In this document: positions 39,096-47,733 of the stretch, piece after piece
Layout of the letters: every line of letters starts with the position of its first letter
How positions within the stretch are numbered: the stretch's first letter is position 1
Assembly (NCBI RefSeq): GCF_003382285.1
Contig: NZ_QTJR01000001.1
Location: forward strand, 1 to 64,000
DNA length: 64,000 bases
DNA from: Lysobacter soli
Lineage (GTDB): Bacteria; Pseudomonadota; Gammaproteobacteria; Xanthomonadales; Xanthomonadaceae
Direction of reading: 5' to 3'
The notes under the pieces: model-generated
The model's input: only the letters and a program-made list of their open reading frames with translations
Database searches by the model: none
What the model was told of the DNA's origin: nothing
Made by a program: the position numbers and the translations under genes

Positions 39096-41852
39096 ATGAA
39101 CCAGGATGTCAAGTCCGAAAACCGCCCGCAGTTGTCCAACGTCCTCGTCGCCGCCTCCCTGCGCGCGGACCAGTGGCGGCACCTCAACGCCAGCGCACGC
39201 GCGTGGGCATCCGCCAGCCCGTCGAACGCGTCGAAGCAGCGCGAGCACTGCCAGGAGCGCCTGGACGACGTGCTGCGCCTGGAGCACTGCTGGGCGTATC
39301 CCGGGGAACGCCTGCTCACCGCCCTGCGCAACGCGCTGGGCGAAGGCGATGCCGCGACGTTCGCGCGGCTTGCCCAGAAAGTGTCTGCCGCGATCCTCTC
39401 CGGCGACTACCGCCGCGACGAACACGCGTGGGAGCTCGACGACGACGTCGACCGCACGGTGCTCGACGCATTGCCGCCGGACATCCTCGGCGTGCAGGAC
39501 AAGCCCTACTTCGAAGTGATGGTCGTGACGCCGGCCGATCCCGGCCAATGGCTGCGCTCGAAGGACGAGATGCGCCGCATGCGTCGCCCCGAGGATCCGT
39601 TCCACTACACCGCCGTGCATGTGGCCAGCTTCGAGGACGCCGCACTGGCGATGATGGTCAACCACGACCTGCAGGCGGTGGTGCTGGTCGACGGCTTCGG
39701 CTTCAACTCGAAGCATGACATTCCCGACCTCAAGGATTTCGTCTCGCGGCACGTCGAACTCGATGAGGACGATTCGCGCGCCGGAACGCTGTCGCTGCGC
39801 CTTGCGCGCGCGATCAAGGGCTCGCGCCCGGAACTGGACCTCTACCTGCTCACCGACCGCTCGCCGGAGGAACTCGCCGGCAGCGACGAAGCCGCGCCGC
39901 TGCGCCGCGTGTTCCATCACGTCGAAGAACCGATGGAAATCCACCTGTCGATCATCGACGGCGTGAAGGATCGCTACGAGACGCCGTACTTCGACAACCT
40001 CAAGAAGTACGCGATGCGGCCCATCGGCACGTTCCATGCGCTGCCGATCGCGCGCGGCAAGTCGATCTTCGGATCGAACTGGATCCGCGACATGGGCCAC
40101 TTCTACGGCACCAACATCCTGTTCGCCGAATCTTCGGCAACCACCGGCGGCCTCGACAGCCTCCTGGAGCCGACCGGCAACATCAAGAAGGCGCAGGAAG
40201 CCGTCGCGCGCGCGTTCGGCGCCAAGCGCGCGTACCTGGGCACTAATGGCACGTCCACGTCGAACAAGATCGTCGTGCAGGCGGTGTGCAAGCCGGGCGA
40301 CATCGTCATCGTGGATCGGAACTGCCACAAGTCGCACCACTACGGCTTCGTGCTCAGCGGCGCGCAGCCGTACTACGTCGAAGCTTTCCCGCTCACGCAG
40401 TATTCGATGTACGGCGCGGTGCCGCTGCGCACGATCAAGCAGGCGCTGCTCGACTGCGCCGCCGGCGGCAAGCTCGATCGCGTCAAGGTCATCGACATGA
40501 CCAACTGCACCTTCGACGGCCACATGTACAACCCGCGCCGCGTGATGCAGGAATGCCTGGCGATCAAGCCCGACCTGATCTTCCTGTGGGACGAGGCGTG
40601 GTTCGGCTTCGCGCGCTTCAATCCGATGCACCGCCGCCGAACCGCGATGGGCGCGGCCGCCGCGCTCACCGCGCGCTACCGCAGCAAGGCCTATCGCGCC
40701 GAATACGATGCGTGGAAGGAGAAGCACGGCGACATCGACCCGAGCAATCCGGCGATGCTCGACGAACACTGGCTGCCCGATCCCGACAAGGTCCGCATCC
40801 GCGTCTACCAGACCAACTCGACGCACAAGTCGATGTCGGCGTTCCGTCAGGGATCGATGATGCTGGTGTGGGACGAGGACTTCCACCACGTCGAGGGCCC
40901 GTTCGAGGAAGCGTTCTTCGCGCATACCTCGACCTCGCCGAACCTGCAGCTCATCGCCTCGCTCGACCTCGCGCGCCGGCAGATGGAGCTGGAAGGCTAC
41001 GGGCTGACGCTGCGCATGACCGACCTCGCGTTGAAGATCCGTCGCGCGGTCAACACGCATCCGCTGATCTCGAAGTATTTCCGCGTGGCAACCCCGGAAG
41101 ACATGATTCCCGCCGAATTCCGCGAGTCCGGCCTGCGCGACTACGGTCCGCCGGATTCGAGCTGGTCGGCGGCGATCGATGCACTGGACGAGGACGAGTT
41201 CGCGCTCGATCCCACGCGCCTGACGCTGATCTGCGGCGCCGCGGGCTTCGACGGCACGCAGTTCAAGGGCCTGCTCGCCGAACGCTTCGATATCCAGATC
41301 AACAAGACCTCGCGCAACAGCGTGCTGGTGCAGACCAACATCAACAACACGCATTCCGATGCGGCGCTGCTGATCAAGGCGCTGGCCGACCTGTCGCGCG
41401 AAATCGAATCGCGGCTGTCGCAGGAAGGGACGGTCGGTGCGCAGGTGTTCGCCGATCGCGTGAAGTCGCTGATGACCGACGTGCCGGACCTGCCGAACTT
41501 CAGCCGTTTCCACGACGCCTTCCGCGAGCATCCCGACGGCGCGAGCAACGAGGGCCACATGCGGCCCGCGTTCTTCATGGCGTACGAGGAAGACAACTGC
41601 GAGTTCGTGAAGTTGAACAGCGACGAGGTCGACAAGCGCCTGCGCGACGGCCCGGAGATGGTCTCGGCGAACTTCGTCATCCCCTACCCGCCGGGCTTCC
41701 CGATCATGGTGCCGGGCCAGGTCATCACCGCCGACACCATCGCCTTCATGCGCAAGCTCGACGTGAAGGAAATCCACGGCTACCACGCCGCGCAGGGCAT
41801 CAAGCTGCTCAAGCCCTCGGCGCTGGGCAATCGTCGCGCGTCATCCATGTAG
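39096..41852 (+). CDS. Orn/Lys/Arg decarboxylase, long form
   Basis: This 918-residue PLP fold-type I decarboxylase converts a basic amino acid to its amine, consuming a proton. It has an extended N-terminal region and response-regulator-like wing domain (to about 310). The core runs from FESSATTGGLDS-like sequence through NGTSTSNKI, the HKSHHYG segment and DEAWFGFARF to the PLP lysine Lys578 in NSTHKSMSAFRQGSM. A C-terminal domain ends near 905. It is longer than the usual 710-760 residues, and the substrate cannot be settled from sequence. It is cotranscribed with two exchangers and a porin, which suggests a decarboxylation/exchange cycle. Confidence 0.93.
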   Translation: MNQDVKSENRPQLSNVLVAASLRADQWRHLNASARAWASASPSNASKQREHCQERLDDVLRLEHCWAYPGERLLTALRNALGEGDAATFARLAQKVSAAILSGDYRRDEHAWELDDDVDRTVLDALPPDILGVQDKPYFEVMVVTPADPGQWLRSKDEMRRMRRPEDPFHYTAVHVASFEDAALAMMVNHDLQAVVLVDGFGFNSKHDIPDLKDFVSRHVELDEDDSRAGTLSLRLARAIKGSRPELDLYLLTDRSPEELAGSDEAAPLRRVFHHVEEPMEIHLSIIDGVKDRYETPYFDNLKKYAMRPIGTFHALPIARGKSIFGSNWIRDMGHFYGTNILFAESSATTGGLDSLLEPTGNIKKAQEAVARAFGAKRAYLGTNGTSTSNKIVVQAVCKPGDIVIVDRNCHKSHHYGFVLSGAQPYYVEAFPLTQYSMYGAVPLRTIKQALLDCAAGGKLDRVKVIDMTNCTFDGHMYNPRRVMQECLAIKPDLIFLWDEAWFGFARFNPMHRRRTAMGAAAALTARYRSKAYRAEYDAWKEKHGDIDPSNPAMLDEHWLPDPDKVRIRVYQTNSTHKSMSAFRQGSMMLVWDEDFHHVEGPFEEAFFAHTSTSPNLQLIASLDLARRQMELEGYGLTLRMTDLALKIRRAVNTHPLISKYFRVATPEDMIPAEFRESGLRDYGPPDSSWSAAIDALDEDEFALDPTRLTLICGAAGFDGTQFKGLLAERFDIQINKTSRNSVLVQTNINNTHSDAALLIKALADLSREIESRLSQEGTVGAQVFADRVKSLMTDVPDLPNFSRFHDAFREHPDGASNEGHMRPAFFMAYEEDNCEFVKLNSDEVDKRLRDGPEMVSANFVIPYPPGFPIMVPGQVITADTIAFMRKLDVKEIHGYHAAQGIKLLKPSALGNRRASSM

Positions 41853-41910
41853 CGAACGGAACGCACCTCCGGCAGCACCACTCGGAACCACCCATCGGGA
41901 GCACGCCGTC

Positions 41911-43611
41911 ATGCAAGGTTTCTTCCAGTTCCTTTCCGAAAACCCGTACATCCTGCTGTTCTTCACCGTGGGCATGGCGGTCCTGGTCGGCAAGTTCGCG
42001 GTGAAGGGCTACGGGCTGGGCATGGTCGCGGCCGCGGTGGTCGTCGGCGCGGCGCTCGCGACCTGGGCCTCGACCTACGGCGTGAAGCTGCAACTCGACA
42101 ACTTCGCCAAGTCGCTCTTCTACTACCTGTTCATGTATGGCGTCGGCCTGCGCGTCGGGCCCGCGTTCTTCAACAGCCTGAAGAAGGACGGCATTACCTT
42201 CACCATCCTCGCCGTGATCTGCTCGTTCCTCGGCCTCGGGCTGGTGGTGCTGATGACGAAGTGGTTCGCGCTGCCCCCGGGCTCCGCGGGCGGCATCCTG
42301 GCTGGTTCGCAGACGATGTCCGCCGCCATCGGCACCGCCGAGATGGCGATGGAGCAAGGCGCGTACAAGGTGCCCGCGGGCACGACGGCCGAACAGGTGT
42401 CGGGCATGATCGCGCTCGGCTACGGCGTGACCTACATCTGGGGCACGGTCGGCATCATCCTGATCTGCAAGTACCTGCCGCGCTGGTGGGGCGTGGACGC
42501 GCGCAAGGCCGCGCAGGACTATGAGCGCGAGCATGGCGTGCGCAACGTCGACGACGCGGCGCTGACCGGCTATCGCGGCGGCGGCCTGCGCGCGTACCGG
42601 CTGGAGAACGTGGCCACCGCCGGCCAGACCATCGCGCAGTTCCGCGCGAAGTTCCCGCAGTACCGCATCGTCAACGTGCGGCGCGGGGAGGACTCGCTCG
42701 GCGCCGGGCCCGATGTCGTGCTGCTGCACGGCGATGTGGTCGCGCTGGGCGGAAAGCTGGGCGATCTGACGGAGAACCTCGGCCTGCTCGGCGCCGAAGT
42801 GGACGACCCCAAGGCGCTGAACGTGCCATTGGACCAGGCCGAAATCCTGGTGACGGAAAAGGACTTCGTCGGCAAGCCGCTGAAGGCGCTCGCGACGGAG
42901 GACTTCGCCGGCCAGGTGCAGGTCACGCGCCTCGAGCGTTCCGGCGAGCCGATTCCCGTCGGCGCGGAAACCGAACTCAAGCGCCTGGACGTGCTGTTCG
43001 TGACGGGCCTGAAGAGCGCGGTTGACAAGGCCGCCGGGATGCTGGGCAAGATCGCGCGCCCGAGCACTTCGACCGACCTGCTGACGCTGTCGGCGGGCAT
43101 GGTGATCGGCCTGCTGATCGGCAAGATCAACGTGCCGGTGGGCGATTTCTCCGTCGGCCTGGGCAACGCGGGCGGCCTGCTGCTGTCGGGCATCTTCGTC
43201 TCCTCGATCGTCTCGCGCCTGCGCTACTTCGGCAGCACGCCGAACGCGGCGCGCAACATCCTGGAAGACCTCGGCCTGGTCACCTTCATCGCCATCGTCG
43301 GCATCAACGCCGGCGCGACGCTGCTGGAACAGCTGACCGGTTCGATCGCGCTGAAGATCTTCCTCGCCGGCTTCGTGGCGAGCACGATCCCGCCGTTCAT
43401 CACCTGGGCGGTGGGCTACCACTTCTTCAAGATCAACCCGGCGGTGCTGATGGGCGGTGTCGCGGGATCGCGCTCGCACTCAGGCCCGGCGCGCGAAGCG
43501 GCGAAGGAGATCAACAGCACCGTGCCGTGGGTCGGCTTCCCGGTGGGCTACGCGATTTCCGGCGTGCTGTACACGGTGTTCGGTTACTTCGCGATGGTGT
43601 TGTCGCAGTAA
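41911..43611 (+). CDS. AspT/YidE-family amino-acid exchanger, paralogue 1
   Basis: The 566-residue inner-membrane protein has two membrane halves of about five or six helices (1-190 and 390-566) around a central cytosolic pair of TrkA_C-like domains (about 205-370), the layout of the aspartate:alanine exchanger AspT. The conserved GVGLRVGPAFF and GSQTMSAAIGTAEMA segments are in the first half, and GINAGATLLEQL and GVAGSRSHSGPA in the second. AspT exchanges a substrate for its decarboxylation product. Here it lies 58 bp after the decarboxylase, so a basic amino acid/amine exchange is a reasonable but unproven guess. Confidence 0.88.
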   Translation: MQGFFQFLSENPYILLFFTVGMAVLVGKFAVKGYGLGMVAAAVVVGAALATWASTYGVKLQLDNFAKSLFYYLFMYGVGLRVGPAFFNSLKKDGITFTILAVICSFLGLGLVVLMTKWFALPPGSAGGILAGSQTMSAAIGTAEMAMEQGAYKVPAGTTAEQVSGMIALGYGVTYIWGTVGIILICKYLPRWWGVDARKAAQDYEREHGVRNVDDAALTGYRGGGLRAYRLENVATAGQTIAQFRAKFPQYRIVNVRRGEDSLGAGPDVVLLHGDVVALGGKLGDLTENLGLLGAEVDDPKALNVPLDQAEILVTEKDFVGKPLKALATEDFAGQVQVTRLERSGEPIPVGAETELKRLDVLFVTGLKSAVDKAAGMLGKIARPSTSTDLLTLSAGMVIGLLIGKINVPVGDFSVGLGNAGGLLLSGIFVSSIVSRLRYFGSTPNAARNILEDLGLVTFIAIVGINAGATLLEQLTGSIALKIFLAGFVASTIPPFITWAVGYHFFKINPAVLMGGVAGSRSHSGPAREAAKEINSTVPWVGFPVGYAISGVLYTVFGYFAMVLSQ

Positions 43612-43629
43612 CGCGCAGGGAGAGCCGCC

Positions 43630-45036
43630 ATGAACGTGAAGCGCCCCCGTGCCGGATGCGTGGCGGTCGCCGCCGCCTCGCTCGGCTGCCTGCTGGCGAT
43701 GCCCGCGTGGGCGCAGACCGCTGCGCCCGCGCAGGCCACCGCGCCTGCGCAAGGCGAGGAGCCGAAGGAAACCGAGGACGACGTCTACATCGAAACCGCG
43801 CCGACCTCGACCGAACAGGGCCAGACGCGCATGAACGAAGCCTTCGCGCCGCGCGATCGCCAGCAATGGATCCGCGACACGCGGCGCAAGGCGTTCCAGG
43901 ATACGAAGTGGGACCTGCAGGTGCGCTCGTTCTATCTCGATCGCGAGAAGTACGACGACAGCGGCAGCGAAGCGTGGGCGCTGGGCGGCTCGCTCGGATT
44001 CAAGACGGGCTATTTCCGCGACCGCTTCGCGTTCGGCGCGACAGGTTACACCTCGCAGAAACTCTACGGCCCCGACGACCGCGACGGCACGCTGCTGCTC
44101 GCGCCCGGACAGGAAGGCTACAGCGTACTTGGTGAGGTCTACGGCGAGTTCCTGATCAACGAGGACTCGCGCCTCACGCTCGGCCGTCGCGGTTTCGATA
44201 CGCCGTACATCAACCGCAACGACGCGCGCATGACGCCGAACACCTTCCAGACCGTGTTGTTCCAGGGCCTGTACGGCGGCGACGAAGGCCGGCCCGAATG
44301 GCGCGTGGGCGGCGGCTACGTCGACAAGATCAAGGAGCGCAATTCCGAGGATTTCGTGTCGATGTCGCAGGATGCCGGCGCACCCGACGGCACCGATCGC
44401 GGCGTCTACGCGATCGGCGCGAACTACAAGTCCGGCGACCTCTCGCTGGGCGCGATCAATTACTACAGCGACGACATCATCAACATCTTCTACGCCGAAG
44501 GTAAGTACGGCATCCCGCTCGCGGAGAAGACCAAGCTGAGTTTCGCGGTGCAGTATTCCGACCAGACCAGCGTCGGCGACGACCTGCTGCGCGGCACGGA
44601 TTTCTCGTCTGACCAGTGGGGCGCGAAGGCCGAGCTGGCACACGGCGGCGCGCTGTTCACCGCCGCTTACACCCGCGCCGGCGGCGACACCAACATGCAG
44701 AACCCGTGGAGCGGTTATCCCGGTTTCACCAGCGTGCAGGTGGAGGACTTCAACCGCGACGGCGAATCGGCGTGGATGCTGCGCGCCGGCTACACCTTCC
44801 CCTTCATCAAGGGGGCGAGCGTGTACGCGCTGTACGTCGACGGCTCCGATCCGCAATCGCCCACCGAGTACGCCAAGGACGAGTACGACGTCAATTTCCA
44901 GTGGGCGGTGGCCGATGGTTTCCTGAAAGGCCTGCTGTTCCGCATGCGCTACGCGCACGTGCGGCAGGAAGGCCCGGTGGAAACCGACCTGGACGACTTC
45001 CGCCTGATGATCTACTACGACCCGCCGAGTCTCTGA
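43630..45036 (+). CDS. OprD-like outer-membrane porin
   Basis: The 468-residue protein has a signal peptide (LGCLLAMPAWA, cleavage near residue 33), an Ala/Pro/Glu-rich segment and then a barrel-type sequence. It shows QVRSFYLDREKYDD, EAWALGGSLGFKTGYFRDRFAFGATGYTS and the C-terminal FRLMIYYDPPSL, closely resembling the OprD family of substrate-specific porins, many of which take up basic amino acids. It lies between the two exchangers with gaps of 18 and 22 bp. The family assignment is by pattern; a specificity for the decarboxylase substrate is inferred from context. Confidence 0.72.
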   Translation: MNVKRPRAGCVAVAAASLGCLLAMPAWAQTAAPAQATAPAQGEEPKETEDDVYIETAPTSTEQGQTRMNEAFAPRDRQQWIRDTRRKAFQDTKWDLQVRSFYLDREKYDDSGSEAWALGGSLGFKTGYFRDRFAFGATGYTSQKLYGPDDRDGTLLLAPGQEGYSVLGEVYGEFLINEDSRLTLGRRGFDTPYINRNDARMTPNTFQTVLFQGLYGGDEGRPEWRVGGGYVDKIKERNSEDFVSMSQDAGAPDGTDRGVYAIGANYKSGDLSLGAINYYSDDIINIFYAEGKYGIPLAEKTKLSFAVQYSDQTSVGDDLLRGTDFSSDQWGAKAELAHGGALFTAAYTRAGGDTNMQNPWSGYPGFTSVQVEDFNRDGESAWMLRAGYTFPFIKGASVYALYVDGSDPQSPTEYAKDEYDVNFQWAVADGFLKGLLFRMRYAHVRQEGPVETDLDDFRLMIYYDPPSL

Positions 45037-45058
45037 CGCCACGCCGCGGAGGCAACGC

Positions 45059-46747
45059 ATGCAGTGGTTCGCCTCGACGTTGTCGCGGTATCCGGAGCTC
45101 GCGGTCTATCTGGCGCTTGGCATCGGTTACTGGATCGGCGCGATCCGCGTGCGCGGCTTCACGCTCGGCGGCGTCACCGGCTCGCTGCTCGCCGGCATGC
45201 TGCTGGGCTGGCTGTTCGCGGTGCCGGTGGCGGCCACCGCGAAGTCGCTGGTGTTTTTGCTGTTCCTGTTCGGCATCGGCTACGAGGTCGGCCCGCGTTT
45301 CCTCGGTGCGATGAAGGGCGACGGCTGGCGCTTCGCCGCGCTGGGCGTGTTCATGCCGGTGGTCGGATTGATCGTCGCGATCGTCGTGGCGAAGACGCTG
45401 CGGCTCGATCCGGGCCTGGCCGCCGGCATGATGTCCGGCGCGCTCACCGAATCGCCCGCGATGGGCACGGCCAGCGAGGCGATCCAGGCGTTGCCGCTCG
45501 ATGCCGCCACGCGCGAGCGCTATCTCGCGCACATCGGCGTCGGCGATGCGCTGTGCTACGTCTCCGGCGCGCTGGGCGTGATCCTCACCTGCACCGTGTT
45601 CGGGCCGAAGCTGCTGCGCGTGGACCTGGCCGCGCACGCGTTGCAGGTCGAACAACGCTACGGCATCAAGCGCCAGCGGCACGGTGTGGTGCCGGCGTGG
45701 CAGCCGTTCGAAACGCGTGCGTATCGCATCGCAGCGGCCGCGCCCATCGCCGGCCTCAGCGTCGCGGCCGCCGAACGCGTGATCGTCGGTGCACGTTTGT
45801 TCGTGCATCGCATTCGTCGCGACGGCGCGCTGCTGGAAATCGACGGCGACAGCGTGATCCACGCGGGCGACGTCGTGGCCGTCGGCGGCCGGCGCGATGT
45901 TCTCGTGGACGTGATCGGCGAACGCGGCGAGGAAGTCGACGACGCGGCGCTGCTCGACATTCCGATGGCCTCGCACGAGGTCTTCGTCGGCAAATCGCAC
46001 TGGGCCGGCCGAACGCTCGAGGACATCGCGGCCCGCGACGAAGTGCGCGCGGTCTTCCTGCGCCGCATCCGCCGTGGCGGCCAGGACATCCCGATCGGCA
46101 CGCGCACCACGATCGAGCGCGGCGACGTGCTCACCCTCGTCGGCCCGGAACCGGCGGTGCTGCGCGCGGCCGGCGTGCTGGGCGAGATCGTGCACGCGAG
46201 CGATGCCACCGACTTCGTGGTCGTGGGCTTCGCCATCTTCCTCGGCGCGCTGTTCGGCATCGTGGCCTCCGTGCCCATCGGCGGCATCACGGTGACGATC
46301 GGCACCAGCATCGGCGCGCTGCTGGCGGGCCTGGTCGTCGGCCACATCCGCGGGCGGCGGCCACTGTTCGGGCGCGTTCCGGATGCGGCGGTGAAGCTGA
46401 TGCAGTCCTTCGGACTGGCGGCGTTCGTGGCGATGGTCGGCCTCGGCGCGGGGCCGCATTTCATGGATGCGCTGCGGCAATCCGGCGTCGGCCTGTTCTT
46501 CGGCGGCCTGCTGGTGACGATGACCCCGCTGCTGCTGGGCCTCTGGTTCGGCCGGAAAGTGCTGAAGATCGACCCGCTGCTGCTGCTCGGCGCGATCTCC
46601 GGCGCGCAGACCTTCACCGCCGCGCTCGCCGCGGTGCAGGAGAAATCCGGCAGCCCCGTGGCGGTGATCGGCTACACCGGCGCGGTCGCGGTGGCGCACC
46701 TGTTCCTCACCACCTGGGGCACGGTGATGGTGATGGTCATGGCGTGA
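45059..46747 (+). CDS. AspT/YidE-family amino-acid exchanger, paralogue 2
   Basis: The 562-residue protein has the same two membrane halves and central TrkA_C-like pair (about 215-375) as the first exchanger, but only distant sequence similarity. Equivalent motifs are FGIGYEVGPRFLGAM, GALTESPAMGTASEA, GLGAGPHFMDAL and GAISGAQTFTAALAA. The two paralogues could form a heteromeric exchanger or handle different substrates of the same pathway. It is the last gene of unit B; unit C starts 157 bp later with its own copy of the shared promoter element. Confidence 0.88.
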   Translation: MQWFASTLSRYPELAVYLALGIGYWIGAIRVRGFTLGGVTGSLLAGMLLGWLFAVPVAATAKSLVFLLFLFGIGYEVGPRFLGAMKGDGWRFAALGVFMPVVGLIVAIVVAKTLRLDPGLAAGMMSGALTESPAMGTASEAIQALPLDAATRERYLAHIGVGDALCYVSGALGVILTCTVFGPKLLRVDLAAHALQVEQRYGIKRQRHGVVPAWQPFETRAYRIAAAAPIAGLSVAAAERVIVGARLFVHRIRRDGALLEIDGDSVIHAGDVVAVGGRRDVLVDVIGERGEEVDDAALLDIPMASHEVFVGKSHWAGRTLEDIAARDEVRAVFLRRIRRGGQDIPIGTRTTIERGDVLTLVGPEPAVLRAAGVLGEIVHASDATDFVVVGFAIFLGALFGIVASVPIGGITVTIGTSIGALLAGLVVGHIRGRRPLFGRVPDAAVKLMQSFGLAAFVAMVGLGAGPHFMDALRQSGVGLFFGGLLVTMTPLLLGLWFGRKVLKIDPLLLLGAISGAQTFTAALAAVQEKSGSPVAVIGYTGAVAVAHLFLTTWGTVMVMVMA

Positions 46748-46798
46748 ATGCGCGGCGGGTTGGCGCGAATCCTGCCGGGTTGCGCTGCGCTGCAGCTT

Positions 46799-46840
46799 GG
46801 GCCAAGGGCCAATTGAGCCGGTTGCGGATCGGCGTAGAAC
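46799..46840 (+). promoter_or_regulatory. Shared 16-mer promoter element, copy 3 (unit C)
   Basis: GGGCCAAGGGCCAATT (46799-46814) is the third identical copy. A -35-like TTGAGC (46813-46818) overlaps its end, and a -10-like TAGAAC lies at 46835-46840 after 16 bp. The OmpA-like gene starts 64 bp further on. Confidence 0.55.
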
Positions 46841-46904
46841 TCGGCGGTGGACGGGACGCTCCTGCATGGGCCCGACTCCCGCCGCCCCACACGAGGATCC
46901 ATCG

Positions 46905-47675
46905 ATGAACAAGCGCACGCTCATGAAGTCGCTGTCGCTCACCGCCGCGATGGCGGCCGTGCTGGCGGTGTCGTCCGCCTCCGCCGCCGACGGCGACAAG
47001 AGCAAGATCAAGGGACTGATCACCTCCGTCCAGGGCAACACCATTGTGGTCAAGGACGCGGCCAACGTGGAGCAGACCATCACGTTGTCGCCCAGCACCA
47101 AGTACAAGCGCACCAAGGGCCTCACCGGCGTGGTGCACGAGAAGGCCGAACAGACGGCGCTGATGCCCGGCCTGCCGGTCACCATCGACGCGGTCGCCAG
47201 CGGCAGCGGTTTCGATGCCACCGAAGTTTCGTTCAAGTCGGAGGACTTCCGCACCGCGCAGCAGGTGCAGGCCGGCCTGGCGCCGACCACCGCGCGCATG
47301 AACGACTTCGGCAAGTACGAAGCCCTGGCCACGGCCGAAGTGCTGTTCGATTCGGGCAGCGCGACGATCAACTCCGCCGGCAAGTCCAGCCTCGACCAGT
47401 TCGCCGCGAAGGCGAAGGAAACGCAGGACTACCAGGTCGTGCTGCAGGGCTTCACCGATTCCACCGGCAACGCCGAAGCCAACCAGCGCCTGAGCATGCG
47501 TCGCGCCAACGCGGTGGCCAACTACTTGCAGCAGCAGGCCGGCCTGCAACCGGGCCGCGTGCGCGCGGGCGACGGCATGGGCGTGGCGACCGATGCGGGC
47601 GCGGGCAGCAACGCCGGCGCGCGCAAGGTCGTGGTGAAGCTCATCGTCGACAAGGGCGTGCAGGCGGGCAAGTAA
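46905..47675 (+). CDS. OmpA-family protein with N-terminal OB-like domain
   Basis: The 256-residue product has a Sec signal peptide (cleavage after SSASA, about residue 27), then a DUF5666-like small beta domain (KIKGLITSVQGNTIVVKDAANV..., about 33-105) and a C-terminal OmpA/MotB peptidoglycan-binding domain (about 140-250) with AEVLFDSGSATINSAG, GFTDSTGNAEANQRLSMRRANAVANYL and ARKVVVKL. It probably tethers to peptidoglycan in the periplasm. It heads a four-gene exported-protein unit. The ATG at 46905 gives a complete signal peptide, with AGGA about nine bases before it. Confidence 0.88.
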   Translation: MNKRTLMKSLSLTAAMAAVLAVSSASAADGDKSKIKGLITSVQGNTIVVKDAANVEQTITLSPSTKYKRTKGLTGVVHEKAEQTALMPGLPVTIDAVASGSGFDATEVSFKSEDFRTAQQVQAGLAPTTARMNDFGKYEALATAEVLFDSGSATINSAGKSSLDQFAAKAKETQDYQVVLQGFTDSTGNAEANQRLSMRRANAVANYLQQQAGLQPGRVRAGDGMGVATDAGAGSNAGARKVVVKLIVDKGVQAGK

Positions 47676-47683
47676 CGCAGCGT

Positions 47684-47719
47684 CGCGACGGCGGGTCACC
47701 TCCCCCGCCCGCCGTCGCG
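47684..47719 (+). other. Strong 12-bp hairpin between the OmpA-like and DUF3300 genes
   Basis: CGCGACGGCGGG (47684-47695) pairs perfectly with CCCGCCGTCGCG (47708-47719) around a 12-base loop. No T-tract follows, and the next start codon is 15 bases beyond. It may stabilise the upstream mRNA or partly uncouple the two genes, and is not a standard intrinsic terminator. Confidence 0.6.
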
Positions 47720-47733
47720 CCAGTGGAGGTTCC

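Noticed and set aside
38820-41786. 988-codon open frame on the minus strand opposite the decarboxylase
   Set aside because: It lies entirely opposite a well-conserved PLP enzyme and its translation is Arg/His/Val/Asp biased with no recognisable motif, as expected for antisense frames in high-GC DNA.
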